Origin: an uncultured Lachnospiraceae bacterium | GTDB taxonomy: Bacteria > Bacillota > Clostridia > Lachnospirales > Lachnospiraceae | DNA length: 64,000 nucleotides | Direction of reading: 5' to 3' | Assembly: GCA_948473115.1 (NCBI GenBank) | Contig: CAOKWI010000016.1 | Location: 1-64,000, forward strand | Part shown: in pieces, positions 46,242-53,862 of the stretch | How the letters are laid out: the number at the start of each line of letters is the position of its first letter | How positions within the stretch are numbered: position 1 is the stretch's first letter | Position numbers and translations under genes: made by a program | Notes under the pieces: model-generated | The model's input: the letters and a program-made list of their open reading frames with translations, nothing else | Databases searched by the model: none | Told to the model about the DNA's origin: nothing

Positions 46242-46628
46242 ATGGCATTACCCAATGCTTATGCCCAGTATAATAACAGTAAGGTTTTGACGGCAACCCC
46301 GGCGGAGCTTACCCTGATGTTGTATGAGGGAGCGATCAAATTCTGTAATATTGCGGAAATTGCCGTGGAGCAGAAGGATATACAGAAGGCGCATGTCAAT
46401 ATTGTAAAGACCCAGAAAATAGTGGAATATCTCAGGCAGACGCTTGATATGAAGTATCCGGTGGCAAAGGACTTTGAAAATATTTATGTTTATCTGGAGA
46501 AACAGCTTGTGGAAGCAAATGTGAAAAAGGATAAGGAAATATTGGAAGAGTGTCTCGGCCACCTGAGGGATATCCGGGATACCTGGAAGGAAGTCATGCG
46601 CATTAATCGCGAGAAGGGAACTATCTGA
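46242..46628 (+). CDS. fliS: Flagellin chaperone FliS
   Basis: FliS binds the flagellin C terminus and prevents early polymerisation. The 128 residues show the family start NAYAQYNNSKVLTATPAELTLM (in part: ATPAELTLMLYEGAIKF) and the helical remainder with LRQTLDMKYPVAKDFENIYVY. The stop codon overlaps the start of the next gene by one base. Confidence 0.95.
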   Translation: MALPNAYAQYNNSKVLTATPAELTLMLYEGAIKFCNIAEIAVEQKDIQKAHVNIVKTQKIVEYLRQTLDMKYPVAKDFENIYVYLEKQLVEANVKKDKEILEECLGHLRDIRDTWKEVMRINREKGTI

Positions 46629-47101
46629 TGGAAAACCAACTGACTATTTTGTCCGAAAGCCTGGATAAAAAGCTTCAGATCCTTAAGGAGATCCAGGAGT
46701 ACAATAAGAAGCAGGAGCAGAGTTTTCTGGAGGAAACCGTCAATCTGGAGGAATTTGACGCGGCAATCGAGGAAAAAGGCCGTCTGATTGAGAAGCTGGG
46801 TAAGTTGGACGAGGGCTTTGAGGCTGTGTATGACAGACTGGCAGCTGAGTTAAAGGGCAACCGTGAGAAATACAGGTCTCAGATTGCGGTTCTGCAGGAT
46901 AAGGTTCGCCAGGTGACGGAACTGGGTGTGTCTATCCAGGCACAGGAGCAGCGCAATAAAAAGCTGGTGGAGCAGTATTTTGCCAGAGCACACAGCAGTC
47001 TCAGCCAGAAGCGTAAAAGTTCCAAGGCGGCATATGACTACTATAAGAACATGAGCGGCAGCGCTGTGGCGCCGCCCCAGTTTATGGACAGCAAAAAATA
47101 A
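46628..47101 (+). CDS. FliT/FlgN-like helical flagellar chaperone
   Basis: The 157-residue product is nearly all coiled coil (ILSESLDKKLQILKEIQEYN, then NLEEFDAAIEEKGRLIEKLG) with a short unstructured C-terminal tail. Its location after fliS and its length agree with a FliT- or FlgN-type export chaperone, possibly for FliD. Sequence alone does not decide between the two. Confidence 0.75.
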   Translation: MENQLTILSESLDKKLQILKEIQEYNKKQEQSFLEETVNLEEFDAAIEEKGRLIEKLGKLDEGFEAVYDRLAAELKGNREKYRSQIAVLQDKVRQVTELGVSIQAQEQRNKKLVEQYFARAHSSLSQKRKSSKAAYDYYKNMSGSAVAPPQFMDSKK

Positions 47102-47120
47102 AATTTTTTGAAATCAGCCC

Positions 47121-47147
47121 TAAAGTATTTTTGAGTCTCACCGATAT
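47121..47147 (+). promoter_or_regulatory. Sigma-D promoter of flagellin gene 1
   Basis: TAAA (47121-47124), 15 bp, ACCGATAT (47140-47147). The match to the flagellar consensus is close, with the same spacing as at 36297 and 48269. It gives an untranslated leader of about 180 bases. Confidence 0.9.
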
Positions 47148-47160
47148 ATATTACAAGTAA

Positions 47161-47336
47161 AGCAAATGGACATAAAGTCCATGGCTTTCTTCATAAAGTG
47201 ATCTGAAGCCATTCGCACATTGGCGGAGGGTTACTGTAATCACTACCGGGAAGCTGGATTGTGCGAGCCGGATGAACGGTAGACAAAAATAATTGGCCTC
47301 AGGGAAGAGGTCGTCAAATTCAAGGAGGAATATATT
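47161..47336 (+). promoter_or_regulatory. Flagellin 1 leader with possible CsrA sites
   Basis: The leader contains a small hairpin, ATGGAC-ATAAA-GTCCAT (47166-47182), and GGA within the ribosome site AAGGAGGA shortly before the start codon. GGA in hairpins and over ribosome sites is the CsrA recognition pattern. With fliW-csrA in the same cluster, translational control of flagellin is likely, but the exact sites are inferred. Confidence 0.5.
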
Positions 47337-48155
47337 ATGGTAGTACAGCACAACTTAACAGCAATGAACTCTAACAGAATGCTTGGCATCACAACTGCAA
47401 GCCAGGCAAAGTCCACTGAGAAGTTATCTTCCGGTTACAAGGTAAACCGTGCAGCAGATGATGCAGCAGGTCTGGCAATTTCCGAGAAGATGAGACGTCA
47501 GGTTCGCGGCCTTACCCAGGCAGCAGCAAACGCACAGGACGGCGTGTCCATGGTGCAGACAGCAGAAGGTGCCCTGAACGAAGTTCATGATATGCTGCAG
47601 CGTATCAACGAGCTGGCAGTTAAGGGTGAGAACGGCACACTGACCTCCAGTGACCGCAGCTACATCAACAGCGAAGTAAAGCAGCTGATGAGCGAGATCG
47701 ACCGTGTGGCTTCCACCACAACCTTCAATGAGAAGAATCTGCTGAATGGTTCCTGCTCTGCGGGTATTGATCTGCAGGTAGGCGCAGAGGCCAGCCAGCA
47801 CATCACGATGACCATTAAGTCAATGAACTGTAGTGGGCTGGGGCTTTCCGGAAGTGTTACCGGTGCATCCGGTACCAGTGCAGCAGCATTGAACAAGAAA
47901 TGTAAAGACGCTATCGCAGCCCTGAACAAGCAGCGTTCCGATCTGGGTTCCGTACAGAACAGACTGGAGCACACCATCAACAACCTGAAGAATATCGCAG
48001 AGAACACGACCAGCGCTGAATCCGCTATCCGTGATACCGATATGGCAACAGAGATGGTTAGATACGCGAACAACAACATCCTGGCTCAGGCAGGTCAGGC
48101 AATGTTGGCACAGGCTAACCAGGCTAACCAGGGTGTCCTTTCCCTGCTGGGTTAA
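47337..48155 (+). CDS. fliC: Flagellin, copy 1
   Basis: The main filament protein, 272 residues, with little more than the D0-D1 core: VVQHNLTAMNSNRMLGITT, the KLSSGYKVNRAADDAAGLAI signature and the C-terminal DTDMATEMVRYANNNILAQA. The surface D2-D3 region is absent. The protein is identical to that of 48423-49241 and the DNA appears identical until the last few codons. It has its own sigma-D promoter and terminator. Confidence 0.97.
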   Translation: MVVQHNLTAMNSNRMLGITTASQAKSTEKLSSGYKVNRAADDAAGLAISEKMRRQVRGLTQAAANAQDGVSMVQTAEGALNEVHDMLQRINELAVKGENGTLTSSDRSYINSEVKQLMSEIDRVASTTTFNEKNLLNGSCSAGIDLQVGAEASQHITMTIKSMNCSGLGLSGSVTGASGTSAAALNKKCKDAIAALNKQRSDLGSVQNRLEHTINNLKNIAENTTSAESAIRDTDMATEMVRYANNNILAQAGQAMLAQANQANQGVLSLLG

Positions 48156-48181
48156 TTCTGAGAGTTCGAGCAAAACTACCA

Positions 48182-48213
48182 AAAAGAGGTTGGCATCCGC
48201 CAGCCTCTTTTTT
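48182..48213 (+). terminator. Intrinsic terminator after flagellin 1
   Basis: AAAGAGGTTGGC pairs with GCCAGCCTCTTT around a 4-base loop, with one G-T pair, and runs into TTTT. It lies 26 bp after the stop codon. Confidence 0.9.
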
Positions 48214-48268
48214 TGAACCTCTGAAATTTTATGATTAATATTTTGAAGAAAAAAACTGTAATCAGTTC

Positions 48269-48295
48269 TAAAGTATCCGGAATATCTTCCGATAT
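48269..48295 (+). promoter_or_regulatory. Sigma-D promoter of flagellin gene 2
   Basis: TAAA (48269-48272), 15 bp, TCCGATAT (48288-48295). The leader that follows differs from that of copy 1 but also has several GGA motifs (ATGGAAA, CAAGGATG and the AAGGAGGA ribosome site). Confidence 0.9.
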
Positions 48296-48422
48296 ATTAA
48301 TCAAGTAAAATAAGTCAGCCAAAGTTGCCAAAGCAAATGTTGAAGAGAGCGGTGGGCAATGGCAGGCGGTACAATGGAAAACAGCCTCAAGGATGAGGTA
48401 CAAGTTCAAGGAGGAAAATACT

Positions 48423-49241
48423 ATGGTAGTACAGCACAACTTAACAGCAATGAACTCTAACAGAATGCTTGGCATCACAACTGCAAGCCAGGCAAAGTCC
48501 ACTGAGAAGTTATCTTCCGGTTACAAGGTAAACCGTGCAGCAGATGATGCAGCAGGTCTGGCAATTTCCGAGAAGATGAGACGTCAGGTTCGCGGCCTTA
48601 CCCAGGCAGCAGCAAACGCACAGGACGGCGTGTCCATGGTGCAGACAGCAGAAGGTGCCCTGAACGAAGTTCATGATATGCTGCAGCGTATCAACGAGCT
48701 GGCAGTTAAGGGTGAGAACGGCACACTGACCTCCAGTGACCGCAGCTACATCAACAGCGAAGTAAAGCAGCTGATGAGCGAGATCGACCGTGTGGCTTCC
48801 ACCACAACCTTCAATGAGAAGAATCTGCTGAATGGTTCCTGCTCTGCGGGTATTGATCTGCAGGTAGGCGCAGAGGCCAGCCAGCACATCACGATGACCA
48901 TTAAGTCAATGAACTGTAGTGGGCTGGGGCTTTCCGGAAGTGTTACCGGTGCATCCGGTACCAGTGCAGCAGCATTGAACAAGAAATGTAAAGACGCTAT
49001 CGCAGCCCTGAACAAGCAGCGTTCCGATCTGGGTTCCGTACAGAACAGACTGGAGCACACCATCAACAACCTGAAGAATATCGCAGAGAACACGACCAGC
49101 GCTGAATCCGCTATCCGTGATACCGATATGGCAACAGAGATGGTTAGATACGCGAACAACAACATCCTGGCTCAGGCAGGTCAGGCAATGTTGGCACAGG
49201 CTAACCAGGCTAACCAGGGTGTCCTTTCCTTACTCGGTTAA
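48423..49241 (+). CDS. fliC: Flagellin, copy 2
   Basis: The 272-residue product is identical to flagellin copy 1. The two coding sequences seem to match base for base until the last four codons, where synonymous changes appear (CTGCTGGGT against TTACTCGGT). The start is ATG at 48423, set by AAGGAGGA and by the identity with copy 1; the open frame from 48393 is untranslated leader. A terminator follows at 49289. Confidence 0.97.
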   Translation: MVVQHNLTAMNSNRMLGITTASQAKSTEKLSSGYKVNRAADDAAGLAISEKMRRQVRGLTQAAANAQDGVSMVQTAEGALNEVHDMLQRINELAVKGENGTLTSSDRSYINSEVKQLMSEIDRVASTTTFNEKNLLNGSCSAGIDLQVGAEASQHITMTIKSMNCSGLGLSGSVTGASGTSAAALNKKCKDAIAALNKQRSDLGSVQNRLEHTINNLKNIAENTTSAESAIRDTDMATEMVRYANNNILAQAGQAMLAQANQANQGVLSLLG

Positions 49242-49288
49242 TCAAAGTGGCATAAATAAATATGTTGCATAAGTAAATATGTAGTATG

Positions 49289-49318
49289 AAAGAGGCTGGC
49301 GTCTGCCAGCCTCTTTTT
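49289..49318 (+). terminator. Intrinsic terminator after flagellin 2
   Basis: AAAGAGGCTGGC and GCCAGCCTCTTT form a perfect 12-bp stem with a GTCT loop and a TTTTT tail. It closely resembles the terminator of flagellin 1. Confidence 0.9.
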
Positions 49319-49381
49319 AAAAAATTTCCAACTCCACGGATGGAAATTTTCCTGATAAAAAAGACTGGTCGGAGGACGGAT

Positions 49382-52168
49382 ATGACAGTTACGCAGTTGG
49401 AAAAGCTGACTATATTTCATTTGAATGAAACTGAATTTAACAATGCGGATGCAAAGAACAGCTGCCTGGTGCAGGCTCGAACCTCATATGTGGCATATGT
49501 ACTGAATTCCGCAGTGGAAGACAAGGAACTTTTCTCCCAGGTTGGGGAAGGGGACAGCATTACATCCGCAGACCTGAGGGAGAGATCTCCCGTGGTCTAT
49601 CTCTCTGGAGGGGTGGAACGTTCGGAAGCCGAGAACATGGATTATATCGGAATGATGGAACTGGTTTCTGCTTCTGTTGTGGCAGTGCTTTTTCCTAAGC
49701 GGCTGATTTGGGAGACCGGCGGCTTTCATCCCATGCTGTCTGCAAAAAATAATTATGAGTTCCTGTGCCGTATGGCCAGGGCAGCCGGCCAGTGCAGAAT
49801 GCTTTCTTTGACAGGGGGAATGGATATCCACGTGGAAGAAGAGATGCCGGATGCAGGAGGGGCTGCCCTGACTCTTGCCTATGTGATACGGCGCCATATG
49901 AGCGATTTACATACACTGGGGGCGACAGATAGAGTATTACCCATATTCTATGAATATGCCAGGACGAAAAATGCTTTTCAGGAATTTCAGCAGAACTTAA
50001 ACCTGTTTCTGTCGGATCCTCGGTTATATGGAAAATATGCAAGGCAGACGGCACCCTTTATTGTCCTTAGGGGGGATGACACCTGCGGAGGCGTTCTGCA
50101 GGGCTTTGCGGACGACCTGGCGGAGTCTCTTTGGAAGAACGGGCAGGCGGTCATAATGGTGGACGAAGACTTTGCGAGACACGAGGAACTTCAGGGCATG
50201 GTCTGCAAGGGGATTGTTGGATTCCAGAGTAAGGCGCTGGAAATTGATTTTTTCCGGAAAATAGACGGACCGAAGTTCCAGTTCTGGTTTGACAATCCGC
50301 TGCACTTTGAGAATGTGCTGAGGAATCTTCCGGAGGAGTATTATATTCTCTGCCAGGATGCAAATTACGCCTCACTGATCAGGAAGTACTACCATACTCT
50401 CAATGCCATACAGTTTCCGCCTGGCGGAAGACTGCCCAGGGAATGTTTTCAAGAGGAAATAAGCAGATTCTCCGTTCGGAAGATGAACGGTGAGGTGATT
50501 ACCGCTGCCCAGGGGATGCTTTCAGGGGAGAATCAGCAGGCATGCGGGTTGGGGGAAGGGCAACAGCAACGGCCATATGATATCGCCTTTATAGGCAATT
50601 ACTTTCCGGATGAGCCTGAAATCCTCAGTGGATTTGAGAGAGAATTCTATGATTATATGCTGCTTCATCCCTGTGAGACCTTTGAACAGGGACTGACAGA
50701 GCTTATGTGGGCGCAGAATGGCGGTGCGGGATACCGCGGACAGGGTGCGGTGGAGCTGGATGAACAGGCTGAACTGGATGAACAGCAAAGCTTTCTGCAG
50801 CTGAGCTATTCCATGAAGCCTGCCTGTAGGATGGTTATCGGCCATTTCAGGAATGCAGTGGTTTCCGTCATTCTGGGAGCGGGATTTGATTTGCACGTAT
50901 ATGGGGAAGACTGGAAGCATTACAGGGGATCCGGCAGGGAGCATTTGAAGATACATCCCATTGCCACGGTGGAGGGATCCCTACAGGAACTGTCCAAGGC
51001 TAAAATAGGCCTGAATATCATGAGCTGGCACAAGGCCGGGATGACGGAGAGGATTGCGAATATCATGCTGTCCGGCGCGGTTTGCCTTTCGGAGGAAACA
51101 ACTTATTTGCGGGAGCATCTACAGGAGGGGGAGGAAATTGTCGCTTTCCGTCTGGACTGCCTGGAGGAACTGCCGGGGAAGATTCAGAATCTGCTGGATC
51201 ATCCGGCCCTGCGGGAAGAAATCGCAGAGAAAGCACGGCGCAGGGCTATGGCGGAGTACACCTGGGAGAGCCGGGCCAGAGAGTTGATTGCTCTGTCCGG
51301 ACAGGCGGTGCAGGACGCGCTGACAATTTATGTGGCAACCCATGTAAAATTTGATCCCCCCAGGGATCCGGTCTATGTCCCCCTTCATGTGGGAAAGAAG
51401 GGAAAGCCAGACCTGGGGTATCCGGGCGACGATACGGGGGAAAATATTTCGGATCTGAATTTTCTCTATGGCGAGTTGACGGGGCTGTTTTGGATCTGGC
51501 AGAATGTCCATGACGTGGACTATGTGGGATTATGCCATTACAGAAGATACTTTATGAATGCCCGGAAGGAGGCCATGGGGAAGCGGGAATATCTGGAGCT
51601 GCTGGGAAAGTATGACGCTATACTGCCCAGGCATATGGAGTGTGAGGGAAGCTATTACCATCATTTCGGCATGAGCCATAACAGCAGGGATCTGGATGCG
51701 GTGGGACGTGCACTGAAGCGTATCTATCCATCCTATGGAGAGGCATATGACCAGGCAATGGAAGGATCCATATATTATTGGGGTAATCTGGTGGTGACCA
51801 GCCTTTCTGTGCTGAAAGCTTATGCGGAATGGCTGTTCCAGATCTTTGTGGAGGCGTCTGAGGAGATAGATGTGAGCGGCTATGACGATTACCACAGGCG
51901 TGTATACGGTTTCCTTTCCGAGCAGATGTTCTATGTGTTTGCCCTGGCCAATGGGCTGAACTGCTGCGAGGCAGCAGTGGGCGTGTCGGAGGAAAAGGCG
52001 GAGACAAGGATGCTGAAGGAGGAGTTGGAGCGGCTGATCAGAGAAGGCAAAGAGGAAGAAGCCAGGAAAAAGTTTCAGGAGCGGCTTGCGGTAAGGCCGG
52101 ATCTGCTTCTGCCAGGGTCGGACGTGAAAGGAGATCTTCAGGCGTTGTATAGGCGGCTCCTTGTCTGA
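49382..52168 (+). CDS. Three-domain glycosyltransferase, probable flagellin glycosylation
   Basis: The 928-residue protein joins three enzyme-like parts. Residues 1-230 resemble a degenerate GT2 fold (SASVVAVLFPKRLIWETGGF). About 250-640 is a CgeB/DUF3880-type GT-B glycosyltransferase (DLHVYGEDWKHYRGSG, MTERIANIMLSGAVCLSEET). About 645-928 is a DUF4422 glycosyltransferase (VDYVGLCHYRRYF, then GNLVVTSLSVLKAYAEWLF and SEQMFYVFAL). The start at 49382 follows GGAGG and lies after the flagellin terminator; upstream in-frame ATGs fall within the terminator. Position directly after the flagellins suggests that it modifies them. Confidence 0.82.
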   Translation: MTVTQLEKLTIFHLNETEFNNADAKNSCLVQARTSYVAYVLNSAVEDKELFSQVGEGDSITSADLRERSPVVYLSGGVERSEAENMDYIGMMELVSASVVAVLFPKRLIWETGGFHPMLSAKNNYEFLCRMARAAGQCRMLSLTGGMDIHVEEEMPDAGGAALTLAYVIRRHMSDLHTLGATDRVLPIFYEYARTKNAFQEFQQNLNLFLSDPRLYGKYARQTAPFIVLRGDDTCGGVLQGFADDLAESLWKNGQAVIMVDEDFARHEELQGMVCKGIVGFQSKALEIDFFRKIDGPKFQFWFDNPLHFENVLRNLPEEYYILCQDANYASLIRKYYHTLNAIQFPPGGRLPRECFQEEISRFSVRKMNGEVITAAQGMLSGENQQACGLGEGQQQRPYDIAFIGNYFPDEPEILSGFEREFYDYMLLHPCETFEQGLTELMWAQNGGAGYRGQGAVELDEQAELDEQQSFLQLSYSMKPACRMVIGHFRNAVVSVILGAGFDLHVYGEDWKHYRGSGREHLKIHPIATVEGSLQELSKAKIGLNIMSWHKAGMTERIANIMLSGAVCLSEETTYLREHLQEGEEIVAFRLDCLEELPGKIQNLLDHPALREEIAEKARRRAMAEYTWESRARELIALSGQAVQDALTIYVATHVKFDPPRDPVYVPLHVGKKGKPDLGYPGDDTGENISDLNFLYGELTGLFWIWQNVHDVDYVGLCHYRRYFMNARKEAMGKREYLELLGKYDAILPRHMECEGSYYHHFGMSHNSRDLDAVGRALKRIYPSYGEAYDQAMEGSIYYWGNLVVTSLSVLKAYAEWLFQIFVEASEEIDVSGYDDYHRRVYGFLSEQMFYVFALANGLNCCEAAVGVSEEKAETRMLKEELERLIREGKEEEARKKFQERLAVRPDLLLPGSDVKGDLQALYRRLLV

Positions 52169-52357
52169 TCACTTGTATGCGTATTTCATTTGTAAGGAAT
52201 CAAACCATGTCTGTATGGGTGTCAAGCCATGCATCATGGTCTGATAAGTGCCGTGGGGTATCTGACCGGGAGATGCAGTGCGGCTACTGCATCATATGCA
52301 TAAAGTTATTTGTTGACAGTTTTTTTGACCGAATGAAACGGAATGTGGGTGTGGGAA

Positions 52358-53584
52358 ATGATGGATCATCAGGAGGATCATATTTTGGATAGCGCAACAG
52401 AAGGCAGGACAGGGAAAAAGTGGCTGGTGTTGTTCCGGGGAGAACTGGATACCCTTAACCTATTCAGTGGGCAGCTGAAACAGGGATTCCTGGAACTGGG
52501 CTATGAAGTATTTGATTTTGACCTACAGGACAGCGCCAGAAGCCTGGGGCTGCTGTACCAATACATACAGGACGGGAGCGTTGCGGCCATGATCGGTTTC
52601 AACAGTGCTTTTTTTGGCATGACGCTTCCTTCCGGGGGAAATATGTGGGAAGCGCTGGGGATTCCCTGTGTGAATATTTTCGTGGATCATCCTTATTGGT
52701 ATCATAATATTTTAATGCGTATGCCATCCACGGGGGTCGTATTGTGTATTGACCGCAACCATATGAATTATGTCAACAGGTTCTATCCCCATATTGCAAT
52801 GAACGGGTTTCTTGCCCATGGGGGCGTTTCCTTGTCATCAGACCACAAGCCGATATCGGAGCGGAAAATAGATGTCCTGTATGCGGGAAGTCTTTTGGCA
52901 GATTTTGTACAGCAGCCTGACTTTACGGAGTGGGATTTCCCGGCGGAACAGGTCTGCAAGGAATGCATTCAATATTTGATTGCACATCCAGGGGATACCG
53001 TTGAATATGCCATTGAGGAAGAACTGCGGCGGGAGGCTGTTACCCTTCCGGATGAAGAACTGCGCCGTTTCATTTCCTCCTGCGTGTACATCGAAAGAAT
53101 TGTAAGTTCCCATTACCGGGAACGGATTGTGGAATCCATTGCAAGAGCCGGAATATCGTTGGAGCTGTACGGGGATGGCTGGGGGAAATGCGATTGGATC
53201 AGCCTTCCCAACGTCCATTACGGCGGCAGGGTGTCGCCGGAGGAGATACTGGGCAAGATGGAGGAAAGCAGGATCGTCCTGAATACATTACCCTGGTTCA
53301 GGGACGGCAGCCATGAGAGAGTATTCAATGCCATGCTGTGCGGAGCGGTGGCCGTATCGGAGACCTCCCGGTATTTGGAGGAGACGCTGCCCCCGGATGC
53401 CTGGGTATCCTTTGACCTTTCCTCAGAGAATCTGTCTGCGCTGCCCGGACGGATTGCAGGGCTGCTTTCCGACGAGGGCAGATTACAGGCAATTGCTTCC
53501 GCAGGGCGGGAACTGGCGGAAGCCTGTCATACCTGGAAAGACAGGGCAAGGGAATTGCATGAAGATTTACTGATGTTTCTGTAA
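52358..53584 (+). CDS. CgeB/DUF3880-type glycosyltransferase
   Basis: About 408 residues in two Rossmann-like halves. The first (WLVLFRGELDTLNLFSGQLK, then IPCVNIFVDHPYWYH) matches DUF3880. The second (LYGDGWGKCDWISLPNVHYG, RVFNAMLCGAVAVSETSRYL) is a GT-B donor-binding half. Similar proteins glycosylate spores or flagellins. The track start is 52343; ATG at 52358 or 52361, after GGGTGTGGGAA, is preferred. The 189 bp before it hold nothing recognised apart from a lone TTGACA at 52313. Confidence 0.82.
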   Translation: MMDHQEDHILDSATEGRTGKKWLVLFRGELDTLNLFSGQLKQGFLELGYEVFDFDLQDSARSLGLLYQYIQDGSVAAMIGFNSAFFGMTLPSGGNMWEALGIPCVNIFVDHPYWYHNILMRMPSTGVVLCIDRNHMNYVNRFYPHIAMNGFLAHGGVSLSSDHKPISERKIDVLYAGSLLADFVQQPDFTEWDFPAEQVCKECIQYLIAHPGDTVEYAIEEELRREAVTLPDEELRRFISSCVYIERIVSSHYRERIVESIARAGISLELYGDGWGKCDWISLPNVHYGGRVSPEEILGKMEESRIVLNTLPWFRDGSHERVFNAMLCGAVAVSETSRYLEETLPPDAWVSFDLSSENLSALPGRIAGLLSDEGRLQAIASAGRELAEACHTWKDRARELHEDLLMFL

Positions 53585-53602
53585 GCAGTAACGATTTTGC
53601 TG

Positions 53603-53770
53603 GTAACAGTTCAGCCATGCAACAATTTGCGAATTGCGCGTGGGTGCTTGCGCACAAAGCGCGATTTGCAAATTGCTGCATGAGCGGAGCGCCCTCACAT
53701 GAAATAAAAGATGAGCCGCGCAGCGGCGTCGGATGCGAAGCAGACGCTGAGGAGGGGGCTGAACTGTTAC
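53603..53770 (+). mobile_element. Non-coding inverted-repeat element, family B, copy 2
   Basis: The cleanest copy: 168 bp with perfect 14-bp terminal inverted repeats (GTAACAGTTCAGCC and GGCTGAACTGTTAC) and an exact 8-bp target duplication TTTTGCTG (53595-53602 and 53771-53778). The internal hairpin uses other bases than the copy at 6249 but keeps pairing (CATGCA with TGCATG, CAATTTGC with GCAAATTG). The GTAA ends and the 8-bp duplication are those known for IS66-family elements, so it may be moved by an IS66 transposase. Confidence 0.88.
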
Positions 53771-53799
53771 TTTTGCTGGCAGTTTTCGTCGTAAATTCA

Positions 53800-53828
53800 T
53801 TGAAAAATCCTTTGGATAATAATATAAT
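53800..53828 (+). promoter_or_regulatory. Promoter of the methyltransferase-nuclease pair
   Basis: TTGAAA (53800-53805), 17 bp, TATAAT (53823-53828): a near-consensus vegetative promoter 34 bp before the methyltransferase gene and just after the family B element. Confidence 0.85.
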
Positions 53829-53862
53829 GTAAATAAATTTAGGAGAGGCAGACAAAAGACAC

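Noticed and set aside
52177-52392. Small frame before the glycosyltransferase at 52358
   Set aside because: No ribosome site, overlap with the next gene, and no recognisable protein features.
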